Assembly (NCBI GenBank): GCA_949126835.1
Contig: OX421497.1
Coordinates: forward strand, 21,907,409-21,971,408
DNA length: 64,000 nucleotides
From: Anisus vortex
Lineage: Eukaryota > Mollusca > Gastropoda > Planorbidae
Direction of reading: 5' to 3'
Numbering within the stretch: the first letter of the stretch is position 1; each line of letters opens with the position of its first letter. The notes under the pieces are model-generated. The model made no database searches. It had not been told where the DNA came from and saw only the letters and a list, made by a program, of their open reading frames with translations. Below are positions 33,954-45,192 of this stretch, in pieces. The position numbers were made by a program, and so were the translations under genes.

Positions 33954-34145
33954 AACCTACGCAACGCGTGCCACTTGGCACGCCGAGGGATTTCCAATGG
34001 CACGCGGAAGACGCCTTAAAAGTCTATTCAAGTCTCTTCTACAAGAAATTTTGTGCTACAGCAGGATGACTTTTAGGCTGTTGGCACGCTGAATGAATTA
34101 GAAATTATACTTTGGCACACTGTTATCAAAAGGTTGACGACCCCT
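33954..34145. mobile_element. 192-bp hAT-like MITE (AGGGGTCGGCAACC ends)
   Basis: The left end AGGGGTCGGCAACC is mirrored by ggttgacgacccct at the right. Interior words gcgtgccacttggcacgcc and tttggcacactgtt resemble the 31438 and 40863 copies. The target duplication is unclear. Confidence 0.7.
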
Positions 34146-35055
34146 GAAATAGGCCATACGCATAAATTGGCCTATGTATTTGTTCATTGCAGTGATTTCA
34201 AACGTAGGTCTAGTGGTAGTGGTAGGCGGGGGATAAATAAGCTTCCATTAAAATGTGTGTACGTTTTGTAAATGTTCAACATTTTCCTCGTTGTTGAGTT
34301 TTTTTTTTCTGTAATATAAAACAGAAAGACTTTGCTCAAATAATAAAAAAATAAAACAAATACGGTAAATATTTTAGGTTATTGGTGTAGTCTACACCAT
34401 GTCTGATGTTTCCAAACATTCTTTATTTGTATATAGGTATCTCCAATCCATGTTTATAGACCACTTCCGCATTCATACTCTTCCACTTACGTATACAAGT
34501 TAGAAAATTTAATTTAAAAAATAGTAGGTTTATGGCTAATTTACAGTTGCCATTTATAACAGTAAGTTTTCATTCAATGTTTAGTTTAAGTGTTCCACAT
34601 CAGGACTGTGTCTTTCTGTTCCAAAACATTCAATATTTTTATATAACCGTTGCCAATCCATGATCAATGGATCGTTGAAGGGCCTTTGTGAAACTTGACC
34701 TTACGTGCTGAGCCAGTGCCGGCTCACGGTACCAACAACACTGGCAAACACCCGAGAGCGCCATTAAGACTTATCGAAAGAAAGAAAAAGTAAACACAGT
34801 AATACTACGGGGAAAAGGAGACAGAGAGAGAGAGAGAGAGAGAGACATAGAGTCACTTATAGCCTAATGATACGCAACAATGCCCATATATATATATATA
34901 TATATATATAGGTTTCGAACAGGGTGTTATCGAGCTCCCTGCAAGAGGGAGAAATATTAAGGGGCGCGAGAAATCATATGCCCATCTCTGTGTAGAATAT
35001 TTATTATATAATTTAGAGGCTACTGGCAATGACAAACTAACAAAAAAAAAGAAGA
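34146..35055. other. AT-rich DNA with GA and TA microsatellites
   Basis: GA repeat at 34821-34842 and TA repeat at 34885-34911. No gene recognised. Confidence 0.55.
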
Positions 35056-35412
35056 AAGAAACAACAAACACAGCCTGGCCTCTAACTTGTTCAAGAAACA
35101 ACAGACACAGCCTGGCCTCTAACTTGTTCAAGAAACAACAGACACAGCCTGGCCTCTAGCTTGTTCAAGAAACAACAGACACAGCCTGGCCTCTAGCTTG
35201 TTCAAGAAACAACAGACACAGCCTGGCCTCTAACCTGTTCAAGAAACAACAGACACAGCCTGGCCTCTAGCTTGTTCAAGAAACAACAGACACAGCCTGG
35301 CCTCTAACCTGTTCAAGAAACAACAGACACAGCCTGGCCTCTAGCTTGTTCAAGAAACAACAGACACAGCCTGGCCTCTAGCTTGTTCAAGAAACAACAG
35401 ACACAGCCTGGG
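35056..35412. repeat. 37-bp tandem repeat, about 9.5 copies
   Basis: The unit is agaaacaacagacacagc followed by ctggcctctaacttgttca, with a C/T-G/A variant (taacttg, tagcttg, taacctg). Confidence 0.93.
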
Positions 35413-35419
35413 CCCTAAC

Positions 35420-35545
35420 TTATTCCATCTAGCATTAAACATGAACATCTGTGAGTATTCCATCTAGCATTAAACATGAACATCTGTGAGTCTTGCGTCT
35501 AGCATTAAACATGAACATCTGTGAGTCTTGCGTCTAGCATTAAAC
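35420..35545. repeat. 35-bp tandem repeat, about 3.5 copies
   Basis: The unit is tattccatctagcattaa followed by acatgaacatctgtgag, later copies starting tcttgcgt. It starts where the 37-bp array ends. The word tctagca also recurs in the 69-bp array to the right. Confidence 0.88.
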
Positions 35546-35984
35546 TTGATCATATACTCTAGCATCAAACGTGTACACCTGAGCACCTTATGTCGAGGGC
35601 CTAATTGGAAATCCCCTTAAACATTTGACTCGCCAAATATCTCATATTTTAGCACTTTTTGGCTTCATGTCAAAGACCGCGCACAAAATGTAACAAAGGA
35701 GGAAAATCTTCAAAATATTAATAAATATCCTTTTTTTAAAAAACACGCCAAACTTGCTAAATTTTACCTAAATCATTACTTTGGGTATTGTTGTAAATGA
35801 GCGATTAACTGGACGTTTGGAAAGGGGGGGGGGGTGTTTCACCAGAGAATAGTTAAGATTGCACATGACAGCCAAATTCAAAAGCTGCCTCTACTACTAG
35901 GTTTGTACCCTGATTCGGCACTCGGTGGAAATCATTTACTGGGTTAGGACCTTCTTCTAACTAACTCTGGAGGTGAACATGTTA
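35546..35984. other. Spacer between arrays
   Basis: No gene seen. A G-run lies at 35824-35834. Confidence 0.5.
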
Positions 35985-37508
35985 TCTAGCATCAAGCATA
36001 ATCTACCACTAGATATGGACATATGCGTGTCTGCCATGTAGCACCAACATAAACACCTGCTAGACTTCTACCTACCACTAGATATGGACATATGCGTGTC
36101 TGCCATGTAGCACCAACATAAACACCTGCTAGACTTCTACCTACCACTAGATATGGACATATGCGTGTCTGCCATGTAGCACCAACATAAACACCTGCTA
36201 GACTTCTACCTACCACTAGATATGGACATATGCGTGTCTGCCATGTAGCACCAACATAAACACCTGCTAGACTTCTACCTACCACTAGATATGGACATAT
36301 GCGTGTCTGCCATGTAGCACCAACATAAACACCTGCTAGACTTCTACCTACCACTAGATATGGACATATGCGTGTCTGCCATGTAGCACCAACATAAACA
36401 CCTGCTAGACTTCTACCTACCACTAGATATGGACATATGCGTGTCTGCCATGTAGCACCAACATAAACACCTGCTAGACTTCTACCTACCACTAGATATG
36501 GACATATGCGTGTCTGCCATGTAGCACCAACATAAACACCTGCTAGACTTCTACCTACCACTAGATATGGACATATGCGTGTCTGCCATGTAGCACCAAC
36601 ATAAACACCTGCTAGACTTCTACCTACCACTAGATATGGACATATGCGTGTCTGCCATGTAGCACCAACATAAACACCTGCTAGACTTCTACCTACCACT
36701 AGATATGGACATATGCGTGTCTGCCATGTAGCACCAACATAAACACCTGCTAGACTTCTACCTACCACTAGATATGGACATATGCGTGTCTGCCATGTAG
36801 CACCAACATAAACACCTGCTAGACTTCTACCTACCACTAGATATGGACATATGCGTGTCTGCCATGTAGCACCAACATAAACACCTGCTAGACTTCTACC
36901 TACCACTAGATATGGACATATGCGTGTCTGCCATGTAGCACCAACATAAACACCTGCTAGACTTCTACCTACCACTAGATATGGACATATGCGTGTCTGC
37001 CATGTAGCACCAACATAAACACCTGCTAGACTTCTACCTACCACTAGATATGGACATATGCGTGTCTGCCCTCTAGCACCAACATAAACACCTGCTAGAC
37101 TTCTACCTACCACTAGATATGGACATATGCGTGTCTGCCCTCTAGCACCAACATAAACACCTGCTAGACTTCTACCTACCACTAGATATGGACATATGCG
37201 TGTCTGCCCTCTAGCACCAACATAAACACCTGCTAGACTTCTACCTACCACTAGATATGGACATATGCGTGTCTGCCCTCTAGCACCTACATAAACACCT
37301 GCTAGACTTCTACCTGCCACTAGATATGGACATATGCGTGTCTGCCCTCTAGCACCAACATAAACACCTGCTGGACTTCTACTTACCACTAGATATGGAC
37401 AAAATGTGTCTCTGCAGTTTGGCACCAACATAAACACCTGCTGGACTTCTACTTACCACTAGATATGGACAAAATGTGTCTCTGCAGTTTAGCACCAACA
37501 TAAACACC
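35985..37508. repeat. 69-bp minisatellite, about 22 copies, with ordered variants
   Basis: The plus-strand unit starts ctaccactagatatggac, continues atatgcgtgtctgcc, then atgtagcaccaacataa and acacctgctagacttctac. The first 15 or so copies carry gccatgtag and are nearly identical, the next five carry gccctctag, and the last two carry tgcagtttg or tgcagttta with other changes. A minus frame stays open for 481 codons (VVGRSLAGVYVGATWQT words) only because 69 is a multiple of three. No start context, splice signal or domain supports a gene. Confidence 0.95.
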
Positions 37509-38034
37509 GTAAAACACGCACTGACCACAGAGCCTATATTTGTACTACCAAACAAACATTGCCCATTCTTTACTTTTCCAATGCAAACATTTATACAAAT
37601 AGCAGCAGCAGGTAGACGGATATTAAAAAAGGAGAGCGGAAGATCCATCCATCTGAGTTAAAAGCGGGGGGGGGGGGGGGGGGAATAGGCCTATACTTGT
37701 TTTCTATAGTTTTTCTACTTTTAGCCCTCCTTCCCTCCTTCCCACCCTAATATTCCCCCAAAACTATTCGAACTTCTCATCAAATAATATTAATAATAAA
37801 AGGAAACCATAAGTTAATATACTCCAACCAAGACACACCATTTCCCTTTTTTGAGGGTCGTGGTGTTGTTTGTACACGTGGCAAAACTGGTAAATTTTTT
37901 TTTGTCGGTGGATAATAATTGCGCCTTGTGGCACAGACGTCTGCAATAAGCGTAGATTATATCTATTGAGGAGATGAGTTATTACATTGTTTTCATTTAC
38001 TTATTTAATAAATGGCTAAGGGGAGCAGGTTGGG
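37509..38034. other. Spacer with long G-run
   Basis: A G-run of about 18 lies at 37666-37683. No gene recognised. Confidence 0.55.
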
Positions 38035-39813
38035 CAGGACCAGATTTAGACGAAAAGAGGCCCAAGGCTTTTCCACTTATGAGGCCCTTTCACCTCCGAT
38101 TTTTAAGTTTGTAAATTACATGAGAGATAATAAGATACATCATTACTGTGATATATATCAATATGTTAAATAAAACATGTTGTAATTGTTACTAACCTTT
38201 ATAAATAATGTGGCACGGATAATAATTTAAAAAAGAACACTTATTTGGACATTTATTCTCAGCACCATCTATAGTACTTGTAACAATAATTAATCAAACA
38301 TAACAGAGACCATTTACAAAGAAACAAAATTCAAAAAATGATTACGAAAATAAATTTCGCAAAAAAAAAATCATATTTTCTATCAAATAAAATAAAATAT
38401 ATTCAATACATTGAAGATCAAACCAAATTCAATTCAGATAAATCTATTTCACAATAATTCGCATTTAAAGTTTAAGTATGAATTATTATGAATTTTAAGT
38501 CTTAAACTAAACCAGAAAGGAACTTTATTCAAACAAAATCCAGATCACAAAAAAAAGAAAATATCAAATTGTATATCATATTAAATTTTATGTTAACAGT
38601 TATTTTATTTAAGAACTGATTCAATCCAAATATACACTTAAAACAAACTAGATCTAGAGGTCTAGTAGATTAGAAGAATTTCTTTCTAAACTTTTTCACA
38701 CAGAATTCTTCTATAAGTTCATCAAAATCTATTTTTCTGAAGATCTCATTTTCGATGCACAAAATACTCAATACAGACAACCTCATCTGGGTCATTGTGC
38801 TTCTTAATTTTAATTTTTAAGTCTTGAAAATGACCTTTCTTCAGTACAATTAGTGACTATTAGACTGAGAAACAGCGTAAGAATTTTAATGAATTTGAAT
38901 GATATGTTTTTTCCAATCATTAAACCCTTCAGAAGTAAATGATGTTGCAGAAGATGCAATATATGGAAAGAGTTTACAAACAAAGAAAAAAAAACGCGGC
39001 CTTTTGATGGAAGAATACACACGCCATTCTAGGTTATATTTTTCTCCATTGGCTTTTTTAAAATAAAAAATTGCTTTTGTACAAAATCTGGACTGATTCT
39101 TATATTCTCGCTTAGAATTAAAAAATGGTCCACAGTGATACTGAACTTGAGAAGGGCCCTTCTCTGACCAATACGATACATCATTTTGTGATATATTTGT
39201 CCACAAGCCAACATCTGTTACAGTATAGATAGATTTCACATCACTATCTAAGTTTGCAATATCTTGAACTTGGTGTTTCTCATTGGTCTAGGTGTCTGAA
39301 TTTTTTTTTTAATATTCGTATTATTTTCTTTTGGCTCGTTTGCATTTTCGTGTTCAGTAAGTTGCTCTTGATTAAATTCCATATTTTCATTTTGAGTTGG
39401 TGCAACGGCCGTGTCCTCACATACAATGTGCTGCATGATTCAACTATTCAGCTATCGAATAAATATTATGCCCGAGTCTATGGTTAAAAGATCAAATCCT
39501 TTATTGAACTTTATTTCTACTTATTTTTGGTCCAGTGTTTTAGTGTTCAGTGCCGTTGCAAGGGATTTGGGAGCCCGGGGGCTTGGCCTCTTTCGGGGCC
39601 CCTGCATTTTGACATTCGACATTATGACATGAGAAAAAAACAATTCCGACACTCCTTTCGAATTTGGACCCCCCTCCTATCTACGCCACTGTTAGTATTC
39701 ACTGTTTTTAGAATAGTGTAATTTTAATTTTGCTAACAATTTGAATGTAGGCTATCTTTGATCTTGAGGCCCTAGGCTGAAGCCTTGATGGCCTATAGGA
39801 AAATCCGGCCCTG
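38035..39813 (-). mobile_element. Internally deleted hAT element (ZMYM1-like transposase remnant)
   Basis: The ends CAGGACCAGATTT and (reversed) CAGGGCCGGATTT are inverted repeats, and exact 8-bp duplications aggttggg flank it (38027-38034, 39814-39821). On the minus strand it keeps the N-terminal part of a TTF/ZMYM1-type hAT transposase: DVGLWTNISQNDVSYW, EKGPSQVQY, FCTKAIFYFKKANGEKYN and FFFFVCKLF. This joins almost directly to the C-terminal ERSFSRLKN segment. The whole catalytic middle is missing, so it can only move with help in trans. A smaller element is nested at 39548-39691. Confidence 0.88.
39548..39691. mobile_element. 144-bp hAT-like MITE nested in the hAT element
   Basis: The ends CAGTGCCGTTGCAAGGG and (reversed) CAGTGGCGTAGATAGGAGG are imperfect inverted repeats. 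The flanks ttagtgtt and ttagtatt are 8-bp duplications with one mismatch. Non-coding. Confidence 0.7.
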
Positions 39814-39821
39814 AGGTTGGG

Positions 39822-40862
39822 AGTCGTTATTGCACATGTTTGTGGACGTCTATTAATTACGTCAACAATTGTCAAACTTTCCGACACCGATTAATCTGAA
39901 TGCATTTTAAAACTTGTTTAACATATTTCAAATATGAAGCCGTCTATAAATAGCCACACGAGGGCGAGGTGTAACACAAAGAACAATTTGCCGAAAGCTA
40001 AATGTCACCCCGTGCAACGCCGGGCAATTTAGCTAGTAGGCCTAAGATATAAAAATGGTGCCCGAAACTCATCTTTCCCAGGGCCCAGGGCGCCAGCAAT
40101 CAAAGGGCCGGCACTGTATATGACTCCTATGACTCTACAGTTTTCACAATCGGGTTGTAGATCTTTAAACCACTGTTATCAATTCTCTTGTTATCATTTG
40201 TTTCTGACATCTTTTTTTCTTTGCCCAGTAAAACATTAATTTTAAGTTATTGCGTTCCAACATGTATGCGGTCTTTCTGAAAGTACGGAATAATATATGG
40301 GTCATTTTTCATCAATTCACTACCATACAAGAGTTTGTGTTCTTGACTCCTGACATAAAACGTGGGTCACAAAAGACGATTTATTGTAATGAAAATAAAT
40401 TAGTTTAATAACAAATGAAGTTCATGTCAATAATATTAAACATGCATTTATGTACTGCGGTAGAGCCACTTGTGACCACGCCTATGAAAACGATATACCT
40501 TTATGAATGTATTAAAAATGTCAATGTTTATTTTAATTGTATCTGTCCGGTTCATATATCAGGCAAATCAATCCATTAATTTTCAGAAAATTTTGCCTAT
40601 ACAGCAATTGCTGGAGAACCCTCGGATTGAGATTGAATGGTGTAGAAGGCTACAATTACTTTGCTTTAAATTAACTACATAAACCAATTTCTATAATATA
40701 TATATTATTATATATCTGCTATGTATTGTTTTGTTAGGACATTTTTGAAAACTTTAGACTACTTTTAAAAAGATTGCCAAAGATCAGCACCCAAAGAGAA
40801 GTTTCAGAGATTCCTAAAACATGGATGCAGCAATTTGCGGTGGTCACTGAGTGCCCTACGTC
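39822..40862. other. Non-coding DNA with a possible Helitron 3' end
   Basis: At 40009-40037 gtcaccccgtgcaacgccgg then gcaatttagCTAG followed by T resembles a Helitron terminus (short CCCG/CGGG hairpin, then CTAG). At 40099-40113 the word aaagggccggcactg looks like a hAT right end. Neither has a recognised partner end. Confidence 0.35.
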
Positions 40863-41000
40863 AGGGATCGGCAACCGACGGTACGCGTGCCAGACTCGGT
40901 ACGCAGAGAGGTTTTCAATGACATGCAAAAGATCCCCAAACAGACAATTCAAGTCTTCTCTACAAGAAATTTAATGCTTGAGCAAATGGCTTCAAGGCTT
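40863..41000. mobile_element. Partial MITE of the GGATCGGCAACC family
   Basis: The left end cagggatcggcaaccgacgg plus interior words cgcgtgccag and gacaattcaagtcttctctac match the 33954 element. The right end is decayed or missing. Confidence 0.55.
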
Positions 41001-41244
41001 TATCTAAGCATTTTAACTTTTTTACAATTATTAGCTTACGACAACTGCGTTGTTAAATATCGCTGACGCATACTTCTATAGTTATACAGGGCAGTTGATT
41101 AAATGGCGTAGGTTAAAAATGAAAACATTTACTTGCCTTAATAAGGGCAAAGAGTAAAGTAGTAGGTAATAATACATAGGGCATTAAACTTTAATTTAGA
41201 ATTACAACCCAATAATAGCCTGTTGCAATGTTGAGATAAACATA

Positions 41245-41460
41245 AAGACAAAAACAGATTCCTTATTCCTTATGCGAGAATAAATGCATATAAGTACTCT
41301 TTTTTCCCGAGTGGCATTCGGGCATGGAATGGTTTGCCTGAACAAACCAGGAAAACCAGTAACTATTCAATAAAGATGCAATACTAGACTCGGACCAAGG
41401 ATGAGCGTAGGACGCAAAAATCTTCTTTATAGAAGGAGCGTCTGTAATGTATAAAATATG
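41245..41460 (+). mobile_element. 3' end of a CR1/Jockey-type LINE
   Basis: The plus frame gives KNRFLIPYARINAYKYSFFP, then SGIRAWNGLPEQTRKT, the usual last coding words of CR1/Jockey/I non-LTR retrotransposons. After a stop it ends with agaaggagcgtctgtaatgt. The rest of the element is absent (5' truncation is normal). Confidence 0.7.
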
Positions 41461-43104
41461 ATAAGAAATATTATTTAAATTGTAACATTTTTACCTCCAC
41501 TATACCATCAAATTCATCAACAGCAAAGAACATAGCCATAGTTTTCATTTAATAAATGATATTGAAATACTAACCCGAAAGTCTTTAAGGGTACCATCGA
41601 TTGGAAAAATCTGAATCACGAGCCCTCTATACTGAAGCAAGCAGGTCTTTTCTTTTAAATCAGCTTTTCCGAAATGCCCGGCCGCGACCTGGTACGAGGC
41701 CAGACCATCGTAAATACGAAAGCAACATTACAGTAGGTTATCTTGATGTATGTCTTCAGGGATATATAACAGCTGTATATTTAGCACCAAATAGACATTT
41801 TCGTGATATCTGAACCCAACTTCAATCAAAATTTAGAGTCTGTCACTTGTCACTTGTCTTGAAAATTATGTGGAAACTAGTATTTATGCCCGTCAAAATG
41901 ACGGCGAAACGAATGACTATAATATGTTTTGTTAAAAGAATAAAAAGAATTTAAAAAAAAGGACATAAAAACAAACAATAAGAAACAATACAAACAATAA
42001 GAAACAATACAAACAATAAGAAACAATACAAACAATAAGAAACAATACAAAATTAAAGCTTTCACAGCAAGGGGAAAACCCAGAAAGCCCAAACAGCACA
42101 ATTATAATTTAAAATCATTTTGAAAGGTCGCATCACTCCGAATAGTTTTTAAATGGCGCTCCAGTGTATAACCTTAACATAATTTGCAATACGAATAAAA
42201 ATAACGAATTAAGCAATATAGTTGATATAATAAAAATGTATTTTGCAAGATTGTTTTCAATGTATAGGTTACGTATTTAACTTTTGGCCCTATACGTTAA
42301 ACGGCCTAGGAGTCTATAGAGAACAGATATATAGGCTAAACAAACTCACGGTAATTATATATATTGATTCAATATCGTATATTATTGGCTAGTATGGGTG
42401 GGGAAATGTTAATATTACAAAATACAAAATAGAAGTATTTAAATAACTTGATCACAAAAGGGGAAAATGTTTTGGAAACACTGGTGTACAGTGGTGTGTG
42501 TCAAAGATTGATTTATTTCATATGAATTATACAGCATTGACTAAAAAACTTGAAAAAAAAAAAAGAACATAATGAGTTAAACAACATTTATTTTAAATCC
42601 TTTGATTAAATAATTTCTAAAAAAGTAGATCTACTATCTACAAAATATAAGCCACCGGTCAGTCAGAATTAGTGATCTTAGCCTTATAGGAGTAAGATGA
42701 ATACTGAAATAGGTTACTCGAAATCATGTCATTTAATAAGCCTACATTTGCTATAGATTGAAAACAAAGTCTTACTTTTGTAATGAAAAAGATTAAAATC
42801 GTAAATGATTTTTCTTTATTTTTTGTATTAATTTTCATAATTAGGCCTATTAATTAACAGTAATTAAAAAAAAATTGTATTTAGATATCTAATCCATTAA
42901 AATAAGCCCAAATTTTTGTCTTCTAATTCAATAATTTTATTTATAATAGGCCTATCTGTATTTTCGGTAATTTGTGAAAACGAGGCGGCACAATATTTAA
43001 GATCTTTATGTTGTGGTTTTAATCAACTAACGAAAACATAAAGTACCCTTCTGACCAAACTGATCATAGGGCTGGTTGAATCAGCGTTCACCAGTTTCTG
43101 TGGT
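41461..43104. other. AT-rich DNA with a 19-bp tandem repeat
   Basis: Four copies of aaacaataagaaacaatac lie at 41973-42049. No gene recognised. TAGGCCTA-type words recur near 42845 and 42950. Confidence 0.55.
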
Positions 43105-43245
43105 CACGGTATATTACTAATACTAGGGGATGTGTGGCCAGCACAACGCCCAGCCGCCTTTACTTTACCCCAACTAATGTCAGGTACCCATCAGAGCTGT
43201 GTAGAATCAGGGACACCCTCAAGTCCCGCACACATTAGACGCCAA
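43105..43245 (-). mobile_element. SINE fragment, minus strand
   Basis: On the minus strand it reads agctctgatgggtacctgac, attagttgggg, then gctggccacacatcccctag. It is related to the plus-strand copy at 23757-23965. The tRNA-like head is missing or decayed. Confidence 0.65.
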
Positions 43246-43941
43246 TATTTTTTTATTACGCGAAAGGTAAATTGGAACTAGAAGCCTCGTATTCAATTCA
43301 GAATGGTGAGGTCTTGAATAAAATGTGTATCGAACGAGATTATGTCTTACAATTTTACAACTATTTCCGATTTGTCTACTCCTCTCCGCTCGCATATTTT
43401 TAAAGTAGACCTAAGTGTTTTTTTCCCCATAAAACCACACCCACCAATATTCTTCTGCATAATCCGGTTAATCCCATCTTTAAGAGTGCGTGAGCATCCG
43501 ACAATGGACGTGGATTAGTGAGGTTGTGTTGCAACATGTATTTACCATCTTAACCACCATTTTATCGACGTTACGTATTCACGGCTAAGGCTATAATAGC
43601 ATATAAGTCTACCATGAAAAGCTCAAAAGCTGTTGAGTAAACAATGGCTCAGATAAGAGCTTTGAAGTATAGATCTATAATAATATGTTAACATTACAAT
43701 ATTAGCATATTTTTCCTCGCGTTCAATCATAAGCTTATAATATATCAATATCTCAGTAAGGTCAATCATTTGTTAAGGCAGTTAGATGTTTGTTTTTTTA
43801 AAGGGCAGATTATGAGCTACGTGTTCATCTTTTTGTAAAACAAGGGCTACCCTAATTCTTATTCTGCTATTTATAACCAGGCTGATTGCTCTCTTGCAAT
43901 CAATGCCAGACCAACTTATTCTTATATCTATCTATGTGAGA
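43246..43941. other. Non-coding DNA
   Basis: No feature recognised in this stretch. Confidence 0.5.
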
Positions 43942-44100
43942 GGCCGGCTGGTCCTGCGGTCAGTTCAACGGACTGTCAACCGACACGTCGCGGGTTCTGT
44001 CCCTGCCGCCGACCCATCCCTGCTGCCCTGCAGGAGTTTCGGGCCTGGGGGACGTAATAATCGTCTATCTGGATTCTGGAAGGAACGTCTGTAAAACTGT
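43942..44100 (+). mobile_element. tRNA-derived SINE with LINE-like tail
   Basis: The head ggccggctggtcctgcggtc has a tRNA-like layout, followed by gactgtcaacc and a B-box-like gggttctgtccc. The tail ggaaggaacgtctgtaa matches the 3' end of the LINE fragment at 41435-41450 in 15 of 16 bases. A shorter relative lies at 32506-32560. Confidence 0.72.
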
Positions 44101-44149
44101 AAAAAAGACCAAATAAAATATGTAGGCCCTATATGTCTTTTTGGGTTGT

Positions 44150-44388
44150 TCTGTTTAGTTATCCAGCCTAGAGTGTGTTGCTAATAAGCTTAGTAGGTTT
44201 GAATTGGAAAATAATGTATGTCTGAGATTGATTAGCTTGGAGCATCCCAGAATGATGTGGTCCATTGTTTCATGTAGATTTGAGCAATGTCTGCAACTGT
44301 ATGGGTGTGTTGGGTTTATTCTGTTTACATTTGAGTTCAGTGCTATTAATACTATTATTCTCGTGTGGAGTTTCTGATCTCCCATCTA
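44150..44388 (-). mobile_element. C-terminal piece of an RNase H-bearing LINE
   Basis: The minus frame has QKLHTRI, NRINPTHPYSCRHCSNLHET and MDHIILGCSKL, the C-terminal zinc-knuckle-like CxxC...H...C segment of I/Jockey-type non-LTR retrotransposons. The rest of this element appears on the same strand beyond the LINE insertion, at 47822-48700. Confidence 0.65.
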
Positions 44389-44927
44389 GCGCCTCCCCTG
44401 GTGGCGGATCGGGGAACGCCCACCAGATATGGTAGGTACCGGGGAAATCAAATACCCAGGGCGGACCAAAATCTGAACCTGCTGCCTTGCAGGAAGTGGA
44501 CGGATCCACAAAGGCTAGGGAACCTTCTTCTTCTTCTTCTTCATAATACTGTGGAGACCCCGTTAGAACAGAGGAAAGAGTCCACAATTTAAATACACAT
44601 AAAATAAAAAGCATCACAAATAACAATTATACACAAATGACAGAGTATCACTTTAGGTTTTTAGACCAGCAGAGGCGAGAGTAGGGCTCCATAAAGGAGA
44701 TTTATGAAACCGTGTGGGGAAATTCAACAGAATCCCACATGGCCGACCACCCTACTCAAACCGACGAAAAAGAAAAATTTCCTAATGCAAAAGGCACCCT
44801 TCAGCTTGGGTACATGGAATGTCCGAACCCTGCTAGAACCAGGCAGATGCGCCCAAGTCACCAAAGAGATGGCTAACTACAAATTGCAAATTTTGGGACT
44901 GAGTGAAGTACGGTGAACACCTTTGGA

Positions 44928-45053
44928 GAAACTAGGCTTCAAACAGGTGAAACTAGGCTTCAAACAGGTGAAACTAGGCTTCAAACAGGTGAAACTAGGC
45001 TTCAAACAGGTGAAACTAGGCTTCAAACAGGTGAAACTAGGCTTCAAACAGGT
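44928..45053 (+). repeat. 21-bp tandem expansion inside the LINE endonuclease region
   Basis: Six perfect copies of gaaactaggcttcaaacagg plus t. It stays in frame and codes GETRLQT repeats, directly after the endonuclease SEVR segment, which is itself broken by a TGA. A seventh partial copy starts at 45054 and passes into the ordinary element sequence. Confidence 0.93.
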
Positions 45054-45104
45054 GAAACTCTGCTCTTTTCTGGAACGGAAAACGAAGAGGACACCCAAGA
45101 AAAT

Positions 45105-45192
45105 GGAGTGGCACTCCTATTGAACAGAGATTTATTAAAGAGTCTCCTGGAGTGGCACTCCTATTGAACAGAGATTTATTCAAGAGTCTCCT
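45105..45192 (+). repeat. 44-bp tandem duplication inside the LINE
   Basis: Two adjacent copies (45105-45148 and 45149-45192) of ggagtggcactcctattg through aagagtctcct, differing at one base. Since 44 is not a multiple of three, it shifts the reading frame of the endonuclease. Confidence 0.92.

Noticed and set aside
35992..37437. 481-codon minus frame with a 23-residue repeat
   Set aside because: The period is 69 bp and the unit lacks a stop in one frame. Variation is not biased to silent sites as far as I can see, and no start or domain is present.
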